64,000 nt of DNA from Solicoccozyma terricola (lineage: Eukaryota > Basidiomycota > Tremellomycetes > Filobasidiales > Piskurozymaceae): contig BCLD01000027.1 in the NCBI GenBank assembly GCA_001600875.1, forward strand, positions 136,177 to 200,176. The letters run 5' to 3'. The translations under genes were made by a program, and so were the position numbers. Of the stretch, positions 57,987-64,000 are shown piece by piece. Below the pieces are notes generated by a model. The model saw only the letters and a list, made by a program, of their open reading frames with translations. It did no database searches and was not told the DNA's origin. Numbering within the stretch: the first letter of the stretch is position 1; each line of letters begins with the position of its first letter.

Positions 57987-59296
57987 ACCTAACCACGATC
58001 AAGCTCCACGAACTAGGTATTCAACCGAAGCGCGCCCGATCTCTTCCCAACAACGGTGATACCCTCTCGTCCCCGCTCACCCCAACAAATACTACCTCAC
58101 GATCCCCACCCGCACCTCAACCGAAAGCGATCAACATGTCCCCACAAGCGATCCCGAGATTCACGGGAAGGAACGACAAGGACTGGCTTGAATCGTTCGA
58201 CATCGCCATGATGGACCGAGATCTCGAGGACAAAGACCCTAAGATATGCCGTTACTTCGAAAAATCGATGGCTAAGGACACACCCGCTCATGCGTGGTTT
58301 ACCGCCCTACCCGAAGCTACCAAAAAGAACTACACCGATCTCAAAGCAGCGTGGACAGACCAATACGACCGACCCGATCCCAATAAGATCGAACGACACA
58401 TGATCAATTTCTCTGCTCTCCGCTTGCTCGACGCCGACGTCGGCGCTCATGACCGCACCACTGGTCGTGCCCGACACATCATCTTCGCGGACTCCGCCGA
58501 TGACTTGGCAGCGCAAATACCAGAGACACTCCTACCAGCACCAACTAGAGTCAGAGACATCCTCAGGCAGGTCGGACCCTCTCTTCGCAAGTTCCTCAAT
58601 CACAAGGACATGAAAGACAAGGAATTCCACGACATCACAAAGACAATCCGCGACTTGACGACTGAGGATATTGAGGAGATCTTAGAACCGGTTCGCGTGC
58701 AGTTGCAGTTACAACAGCTTCGACAAAGCACTCAAGCTCAGCCGTATGCTCCCAACCAAGCTCTACCGCCGCGACAACCCTTCACACAGCAGCCAGTTCC
58801 CCCCAACGTTAACAACGCTCCTGCTCCCGCGCCCGCGCCATACATGTCTCGACCCCCCCAGTACATCGCCGACCCCCAGCACAGGGCAGCGATTCAAGCT
58901 TGGGACGACAAGTATGGTGCTCACACAGAGCCCACCGTCGAAACCGGCTACCCTCTCACGCCCAATACCGCGCCACCAGCCACGGGCGAATGCTTTAGGT
59001 GTGGCCATCAGGGCCATCGTCGCAAAGACTGTCACGGCACCCCGATCCCGCAAAAAGAAGGCAATTATAGGTTCGCCCTTTTCGTCTCCAAGTCCTCCAT
59101 GTCAAAGCCGCCGGCTCCACCCTCGACCCCGGCGTCCAATTCTAACACGATCGCAATCCCGTTACGAATGATACACCACCAGGAAGAGACGCAGGGCCCC
59201 CCGGAAAGTCCACAACCCGAAGCAGTCAAGGAAGATTTAAGTTACCTCGATAACCCATTCCTCTGCCAGGGAAAAGACAACGGGTATCAGCTTTGA
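57902..59296 (+). CDS. gag: Gag-like protein with CCHC zinc knuckle
   Basis: 464 residues. It begins MDLRPRSTDLQTYGN; capsid-like sequence follows from about residue 85 (IPRFTGRNDKDWLESFDIAM, FEKSMAKDTPAHAWFTALPE and LKAAWTDQY), the retrotrans_gag pattern. A Pro/Gln/Ala-rich linker comes before the zinc knuckle CFRCGHQGHRRKDC (C-x2-C-x4-H-x4-C, about 58990-59033) that binds RNA. It ends with CQGKDNGYQL and TGA at 59294-59296. The stop codon lies in the loop of a predicted hairpin that follows a slippery heptamer, so part of translation probably continues into pol. The true start could be 57902 or the Met at 57962. Confidence 0.88.
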   Translation: MDLRPRSTDLQTYGNRPCEKYMATRSTLDLTTIKLHELGIQPKRARSLPNNGDTLSSPLTPTNTTSRSPPAPQPKAINMSPQAIPRFTGRNDKDWLESFDIAMMDRDLEDKDPKICRYFEKSMAKDTPAHAWFTALPEATKKNYTDLKAAWTDQYDRPDPNKIERHMINFSALRLLDADVGAHDRTTGRARHIIFADSADDLAAQIPETLLPAPTRVRDILRQVGPSLRKFLNHKDMKDKEFHDITKTIRDLTTEDIEEILEPVRVQLQLQQLRQSTQAQPYAPNQALPPRQPFTQQPVPPNVNNAPAPAPAPYMSRPPQYIADPQHRAAIQAWDDKYGAHTEPTVETGYPLTPNTAPPATGECFRCGHQGHRRKDCHGTPIPQKEGNYRFALFVSKSSMSKPPAPPSTPASNSNTIAIPLRMIHHQEETQGPPESPQPEAVKEDLSYLDNPFLCQGKDNGYQL

Positions 59297-59311
59297 GGAT
59301 GGCTGATATCC
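59269..59311 (+). promoter_or_regulatory. -1 programmed frameshift signal at gag/pol junction
   Basis: The slippery heptamer G GGA AAA (59269-59275) is in the gag phase and fits X XXY YYZ. A 6-nt spacer (59276-59281) follows, then a perfect 10-bp stem: 59282-59291 (GGGTATCAGC) pairs with 59302-59311 (GCTGATATCC, one G-U pair), loop 59292-59301. A -1 slip here enters the pol frame, which is open from 59254 onward. The gag TGA and the first pol ATG both lie in the loop. Confidence 0.8.
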
Positions 59312-62300
59312 AGACAATCGAACCTCCTCCCAAACCTCCCGACCCGGCCCCCAATCATCCGACGACTCCACAATTTACCCACTCAGATCAGAAAATTACC
59401 TTTACCGAGCTTTACCCCGAGAATACCTCGTCGCTCCACCTACCCTTCGCTCTTCAGCATAAATTGCACAAGAACTCCAAGACATTCGATGCTGGCGAAG
59501 CGCTATACGTGGACGACGGAGCGATGATGAACGTCATCGATTGGGCTTTCTACGGCGCATACGAGCACATCATCGGACCCCTCTCCCCGTCACCCACCGT
59601 CGTCCGTTTAGCCGATGGAACTGTCAGACCATCCAAGGGAACCACAACACTCGAGGTCACCCTCACTCAAGGAACCAACGAAATCCGGTCGATCGCTACG
59701 TTTGACGTCCTGCCCTCTGCCGACACCTGGAATATTCTCCTCGGCCTACCTTGGCTCCGACAGGTGAAAGGCATACACAACTACGACACCAATCGAATTC
59801 AGATTAAGTGTGGTGACGAGTGGTGTTCCTTTAAGTCTTTGCTCGACCGTCGTCAAAGGCCCGAGCGAACTCTCTGGCTCGCCCAAATAGCCGATGACGT
59901 CGACCGAGCCTCTCTACCATGCCCCGAACGTATCTGGGACGCGGTCTCCAAGGGCACCTCCATCACGGCCCGCCAACGCCGCCAGCTACAGAACTTGGTC
60001 ATGGAGTACCACCACGTCTGGGCCGAGTCTATGGACGACATTAAGGAAACAACGTGCGGTGTCCACCGCCTCACTATCGATCCATCCGTCAAACTCAGTA
60101 CGAACGCTATCACCCGCCGCATGACCCCGCCGATGATTCAGGGCCTCCACGCTCAAGTCGACCAATTGCAGCACGCTGGCATCATCAGCCCTATCTCCCC
60201 TCCAGATGTAAGATGCTGCTCCGCCGTCGTAATGGCGCCAAAGGCCGGCTCCGCGATCCCGGCTACGAGGGAAGCCGTCGTCGAGTTGGCCAAACAAGCG
60301 TTGACACACCCATCGTCCGTCGTTCGAACCACCCCGCCCATAGGCCCGCTCAAGTATCGAATGTGTCACGATTTTCGACCTCTAAACGCCGCCACTATCG
60401 TCCCCGCCTTCCTCCCCGGAAATCTCGAGGCTATTTTGGGACGTCATAGCGGGAAGACTTACCTTAGTGTCCTCGATCTCATGGGCGCCTTTTACGCCTA
60501 CCCTCTCGACAAGGCAGCCAGGCCGTATACATCGTTCTTCGTCCCAGGCCGTGGCTTCCTCGCCTACAATCGTATGCCCATGGGCCTCACGGGGGCCCCC
60601 GCCACGGCACAGATCGGTATGGCGACGGCGTTCAAGGACGTCATCCACCCGGGGCCCGTCGACTACTGGATGGACGACATGGTACTAAGCTCTAATGAGT
60701 TCGACACAGGATTGGACGACCTCCGGCGCTTACTTCATCTCGCGGACAAAGCCAAGCTCATGTTTTCACCGACGAAGACTAAGCTTTTCGTTTCCGAGGC
60801 TGCCTTGGGTGGCCAAGTCGTCGGTGCCAAGGGCGTCTCTCCGGACCCCACGAAAGTCGATGCTATACTCCGTTGGCCCACGCCGACGAATGCGCTCGAG
60901 GTTCTATCGTTCGTGAACACATGCGGATTTTATCGGTCCATGGTCCCGAACTTCAGCATCATCGCATACCCTCTCACCGAACTCTTTCGCCTTCCCCAGC
61001 GGGGCGATCCTTCCAGGGGTGCGTACCGACGAGCGTTAGAACGGAAAGACGTCCGACCCCTTTGGACAGAAGAACACGCGACCGCCATGGCCACCCTGCA
61101 ACAAGCCCTCGCCGCTTTCCCAGTGATCCGCGATCCAGTCTACACTATCCCGCCCACTCCCTTTCATATCGCCATTGACGCTTCTGCGAAGGGATTCGGC
61201 GCGGAGCTCTTCCAGGAGGTAGACGACGAGAGGAAGACCATCATGTTCGCGAGCAAGAAGACCACCACGGGGGAACGGACCAAACATTCCTATATGTTAG
61301 AGCTAGCTGCGTTGAAGTGGTCTCTTGACAAGTTCGACGAGTATACCCATGGCCAGCCCATCATCGTGTATACAGACTGCATTGCCGTCAAGGGGCTCCT
61401 CAACAAACCGACCATATCCGGAGTCCAGGCGCGCTGGAAAGAGGCCGTCAACGCTCACTACATCGTCCATTTGGTCCACAAGCCTGGCAAGGACAACGTC
61501 ATCGCCGACGCCCTCAGCCGCAACCCAGCCCCGGACCCCGCCGGCGAGCAAGAAACGACCGATGACCCAATGCAGTCGAAAGGCCTCCTTGTGGCTTGCC
61601 GCCGCCTCGCCTTGGATGAGAACATGGGCCTCCGCACACGCTTCCGAGGAGACACATTCGCAGCGGTCGTCGATTACCTCACCGGGTTCTTCCCGTCCGA
61701 CGAAGACGGGGTCGCCCGCAAGTCTTCCTCGTACTGGATCGACGCCGGCAAGTTGTGGACCATGTCCAGCGCTACGGGTAAGACCTTGGAGGTTCTCCCG
61801 GCGAGGGAGGGCCTACTGTTCGCAAAACACTACCACGAAACTACGGGCCACTTTGGACGAGACATCTGCATTCGCGGCATCACGAGGACCTACATATGGC
61901 CAAAGCTCCGTGTTCACGTCGAGAAAGTCATCAAGGAATGCGAACGCTGCTTACCATTCGGCCCCAAACTACAACGCACCCTCCTCCGCCACGTCACTCG
62001 CTTCCGCACGTTCGAAACGATCGCCCTAGATTACTTGTCGATGCCCAAAGCCAACACCGGCGCGATCTCCATCCTCGTCGCCATCGACATATACTCGAAG
62101 TTCATCTGGGCGTGGCCCCTCAACGAGGTCGGTAGTGGCGACACCACCATCGCAGCTCTCGAGGACCTCCGTCAACTCTACACTCTACCCCGTGCAATCT
62201 ACGTCGACAACGGCCGTGCATTTGCGAACCACAAAGTCGCCGATTACCTCGATAAGCATCACGTCGAAATCATCAACGCCTCCGGATATAGTCACGTGGG

Positions 62301-62829
62301 CGCCGTCGAATCCGCCAACCATCTCGTTCTCGACCGTTTGCGACACCTCGTTCACGATCCACAGAGCGAGCAACTTCCGGGAGAGCCAACTGGTCCAAAG
62401 ACATGGCCCTCGAGGCTCAAGGACGCCGTCGCAGTCCTGAACGACCGTGTCATTCACCACCTGGCCGAATACACCCCTCGCGAGGTCATGTTCGGAATCC
62501 CCCCGACCAAAGTAGCGCAGGCTCCCGAGAATGTACAGCAAACTCAGCTCGAACGCCAACTTCGCTCCCTCGACATCGGTGCGAGCGGAAAGACGTACAC
62601 GGAGATCATCCCCCAGCGCTTCAAGATTGGAGACATGGTCATGCGGTATGACGGCACTCTCGACAACACGCACTCGGTCAATCGAAAGCTCAAGGTCAAG
62701 TGGCAGGGACCTTTCATCGTCACTACCCTCACACGCTCAGCAGCCACTCTTCAGCTCCCCGACGGCACACCGATCCGAGGAACCTGCGCCCAACAACGCT
62801 TAAAGAAATATGAAGGCTGGTCTTCCTGA
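59299..62829 (+). CDS. pol: Pol polyprotein: protease, RT, RNase H, integrase
   Basis: About 1176 residues from the first ATG (59299); probably made as a Gag-Pol fusion by -1 frameshifting. The aspartic protease region has YVDDGAMMNVIDW, with DDG where retropepsins have D-S/T-G, and ILLGLPWL. RT has CHDFRPLNAAT, FLPGNLEAILGRHSGKTYL, the RMPMGLTGAP element and the polymerase box DYWMDDMVLSS (WMDD for YxDD). RNase H has IAIDASAKGFGAELF, MLELAALKWSLDKF, VYTDC and NVIADALSR. The integrase zinc finger is HYHETTGHFG with CERC; the DDE core is ALDYL, IYVDNGRAF and GAVESANH; a GPF element (KVKWQGPFIV) closes it. RT before integrase makes this Ty3/gypsy. The variant protease and RT boxes are familiar in basidiomycete elements. 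Confidence 0.94.
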   Translation: MADIQTIEPPPKPPDPAPNHPTTPQFTHSDQKITFTELYPENTSSLHLPFALQHKLHKNSKTFDAGEALYVDDGAMMNVIDWAFYGAYEHIIGPLSPSPTVVRLADGTVRPSKGTTTLEVTLTQGTNEIRSIATFDVLPSADTWNILLGLPWLRQVKGIHNYDTNRIQIKCGDEWCSFKSLLDRRQRPERTLWLAQIADDVDRASLPCPERIWDAVSKGTSITARQRRQLQNLVMEYHHVWAESMDDIKETTCGVHRLTIDPSVKLSTNAITRRMTPPMIQGLHAQVDQLQHAGIISPISPPDVRCCSAVVMAPKAGSAIPATREAVVELAKQALTHPSSVVRTTPPIGPLKYRMCHDFRPLNAATIVPAFLPGNLEAILGRHSGKTYLSVLDLMGAFYAYPLDKAARPYTSFFVPGRGFLAYNRMPMGLTGAPATAQIGMATAFKDVIHPGPVDYWMDDMVLSSNEFDTGLDDLRRLLHLADKAKLMFSPTKTKLFVSEAALGGQVVGAKGVSPDPTKVDAILRWPTPTNALEVLSFVNTCGFYRSMVPNFSIIAYPLTELFRLPQRGDPSRGAYRRALERKDVRPLWTEEHATAMATLQQALAAFPVIRDPVYTIPPTPFHIAIDASAKGFGAELFQEVDDERKTIMFASKKTTTGERTKHSYMLELAALKWSLDKFDEYTHGQPIIVYTDCIAVKGLLNKPTISGVQARWKEAVNAHYIVHLVHKPGKDNVIADALSRNPAPDPAGEQETTDDPMQSKGLLVACRRLALDENMGLRTRFRGDTFAAVVDYLTGFFPSDEDGVARKSSSYWIDAGKLWTMSSATGKTLEVLPAREGLLFAKHYHETTGHFGRDICIRGITRTYIWPKLRVHVEKVIKECERCLPFGPKLQRTLLRHVTRFRTFETIALDYLSMPKANTGAISILVAIDIYSKFIWAWPLNEVGSGDTTIAALEDLRQLYTLPRAIYVDNGRAFANHKVADYLDKHHVEIINASGYSHVGAVESANHLVLDRLRHLVHDPQSEQLPGEPTGPKTWPSRLKDAVAVLNDRVIHHLAEYTPREVMFGIPPTKVAQAPENVQQTQLERQLRSLDIGASGKTYTEIIPQRFKIGDMVMRYDGTLDNTHSVNRKLKVKWQGPFIVTTLTRSAATLQLPDGTPIRGTCAQQRLKKYEGWSS

Positions 62830-62972
62830 TTCCGTAACGACCCCATACACTACCAACGACTCCGTAACGACCCCCACGCCTACCTATAATCTGTGCTTCC
62901 CGACTCAACTCTACATACGCCCACCCTTTCCCTTCGTCGCTCCACTACGTTTCGCTCTTTTCAGCGTGGGGG

Positions 62973-63093
62973 TGTGCACGCGGTGCGGTTCTCACGGTGG
63001 CCTGATGCACCTTAGCTTTGTTGATCGCTTTGTAGCCTCTTTAGACTGATGACAGACACACATACATCTCCGTCCCGAGCCCCTGCCTGTTCA
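62973..63093 (+). repeat. 3' LTR
   Basis: 121 bp, identical to the left LTR. It is preceded by the short purine tract GTGGGGG at 62966-62972 and followed by GCGT. Confidence 0.95.
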
Positions 63094-63436
63094 GCGTCCT
63101 CAGTGAGTGTGGTGCAAGGCTCGGCTAAGACCCTGCTAGGCTGATAGGGCTGGTACCGTGTCTGGAATGCAGCCTTCGAGCAGGTGTCGTCTATAATGCC
63201 CATTGTAACCTGTCCGCTTCTCTTCTCTGGAGGCCCATGGGAGTTTACCCTTTCCACCCACAGTTCAAATTCTCTGCATCCAGAGGTCAAAAACGCAGGT
63301 GAGGGTGACTTCCGACGTGAAAAGTTCGCTTCACCTTGCCTCGTCGCAATCGAGGAATCTGCTCTTATTTTGCGACCAAAGTCACGTTTCCTTGGTGGGG
63401 CTCCTCGGCTGTCGACTGGCAGCATCATGATTCACA
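63094..63436. other. Flank between retrotransposon and last gene
   Basis: About 340 bp of unique sequence that, before insertion, continued from 57292. No gene is recognised; it may hold the promoter of the following plus-strand gene. Confidence 0.4.
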
Positions 63437-64000
63437 ATGATCGACCAGCATGCCCCAGACCATCTCATGCATGCTCAAGGTTCTCAATTGGATAGACCGC
63501 CCCCGTATGGAGATCCTAAGATTGATCATCCAGCAAGCACGGACAGCTCCTCGGGTCACAGCATCCAGGCAAGCTACCTCTATGACGGAATCTCGCGTCG
63601 GTCACTCAATGTCGACTGTTCACTCATCTTGCGCTCCTACCCCCTGACAAAGTCCATTCAAGGTGGCTTTGGTCAATCGCGATGGATGTTTCTGGGTGAC
63701 GCAAGACCACTACGACGCCTTTGTTGCTGCGCATATCCAACCGGAGAGCAGGGACGACGGGAGGTCTACCTCTTTGCCCCTACCGGGACCACCATCTTCA
63801 AATATCGCCGTGGTTACGGGTCTGGGATCTGTTGCGCCACTATCAGCTCTACAGCGAGCTATTCGATCGGTACTTTGAAAAAAGTTCAGGGTTTCCTCTG
63901 GTCTCCTCCTGCGAGCCGACGTGCATCGACACTTCAATCGGTTCGAATTTTTTATCTACTACAAGGTCAGAGAGATGGGACAAACGGTGGAACGAAGCTA
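63437..64000 (+). CDS. Possible fungal HNH-nuclease-domain gene, 5' part
   Basis: Start suggested at 63437 (MIDQHAPDHLMHAQGSQLDR), then SYLYDGISRRSLNVDCSLIL. In another frame from 63663 the sequence reads LVNRDGCFWVTQDHYDAF and VAAHIQPESRDD, which looks like the RDG...TG...AAHI core of fungal HNH proteins. After an in-frame TGA (63876-63878) the same frame gives SGLLLRADVHRHFNRFEFFI, the expected partner motif. Introns must bridge these frames, but I could not fix them; a decayed copy is also possible. The gene runs off the right edge. Confidence 0.42.
   Translation, partial: MIDQHAPDHLMHAQGSQLDRPPPYGDPKIDHPASTDSSSGHSIQASYLYDGISRRSLNVDCSLILRSYPLTKSIQGGFGQSRWMFLGDARPLRRLCCCAYPTGEQGRREVYLFAPTGTTIFKYRRGYGSGICCATISSTASYSIGTLKKVQGFLWSPPASRRASTLQSVRIFYLLQGQRDGTNGGTKL

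Larger units (their letters stand above)
57293..63093 (+). mobile_element. Complete Ty3/gypsy LTR retrotransposon, 5801 bp
   Basis: Two 121-bp LTRs that are identical base for base (57293-57413 and 62973-63093), beginning TG and ending CA. They are flanked by GCGT on both sides (57289-57292 and 63094-63097), a probable target-site duplication. A primer-binding site starts right after the left LTR. Three open frames follow in order: an extra ORF, gag, and pol with protease, RT, RNase H and integrase (the Ty3/gypsy order). No internal stop or frame break is seen. Identical LTRs and intact frames indicate a recent, possibly still active insertion. A short purine run (GTGGGGG, 62966-62972) precedes the right LTR. 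No chromodomain was seen at the integrase end. Confidence 0.95.

Noticed and set aside
59293..59298. Pol start at the TTG codon two codons before the ATG
   Set aside because: Non-ATG initiation is not needed. The frame is entered by -1 shifting upstream or at ATG 59299.

Overview
The window looks like nuclear DNA of a basidiomycete fungus, most likely a Tremellomycete (Cryptococcus/Kwoniella-like). The evidence is dense genes split by many short GT-AG introns, gene content that is fungal throughout (eisosome, Pom152, MFS and ABCC transporters, a TGY-type MAP kinase), and a Ty3/gypsy element with an Agaricomycotina-style protease motif. Most multi-exon calls were made by joining reading frames across plausible GT...AG introns. 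For the Hog1-type MAPK, the ammonium transporter and the methylene-THF dehydrogenase I traced every junction and the phases close exactly. For the others the span is given and some inner junctions are approximate.

Layout. 1-1611 (-) GH3 beta-glucosidase, cut by the left edge; 1791-4449 (-) Pil1/Lsp1 eisosome protein; 4808-6367 (-) two-PAS protein; about 7250-7800 (-) unidentified possible exons; 7802-9040 (-) EI24/RRT8/UsgS-like membrane protein; 10082-11884 (+) Mtd1-type methylene-THF dehydrogenase; 12293-15101 (-) Hog1/p38 MAP kinase with a 135-base N gap in its first intron; 16152-18666 (-) ammonium transporter with a repeat array in its last intron; 20460-26339 (+) ABCC transporter with two apparent frame breaks; 27967-30381 (+) alpha-glucoside-type MFS sugar transporter; 30594-33462 (-) iron-sulfur L-serine dehydratase; 34085-35030 (-) probable Asterix/PAT10; 35242-36774 (+) unknown acidic protein; 37089-42207 (+) Pom152 nucleoporin; 42345-44073 (-) Ecm4/Xi-class GST; 44242-46177 (+) flavin monooxygenase; 46251-47032 (-) Fhit; 47313-48290 (-) and 48563-49860 (-) two Rossmann-fold NAD(P) proteins; 50144-50921 (+) SRP14; 50981-52088 (-) Hikeshi; 52300-55601 (+) Cwf19; 55720-57108 (-) proteasome alpha-5; 57293-63093 (+) complete Ty3/gypsy LTR retrotransposon; 63437-64000 (+) possible HNH-nuclease-type gene running off the right edge.

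There is no obvious pathway cluster. The window is mostly housekeeping and nutrient-uptake genes in ordinary eukaryotic order. Most striking are: (i) the retrotransposon, with identical LTRs, a primer-binding site, an extra ORF before gag, and a textbook -1 frameshift signal at the gag/pol junction (GGGAAAA, 6-nt spacer, perfect 10-bp stem); (ii) a roughly 320-bp array of about 14 degenerate 22-26 bp units filling one intron of the ammonium transporter; (iii) long pure C (occasionally G) tracts of 10-23 nt recurring in introns of many genes; and (iv) a 19-nt microexon that encodes the glycine-loop end of the Hog1 kinase.
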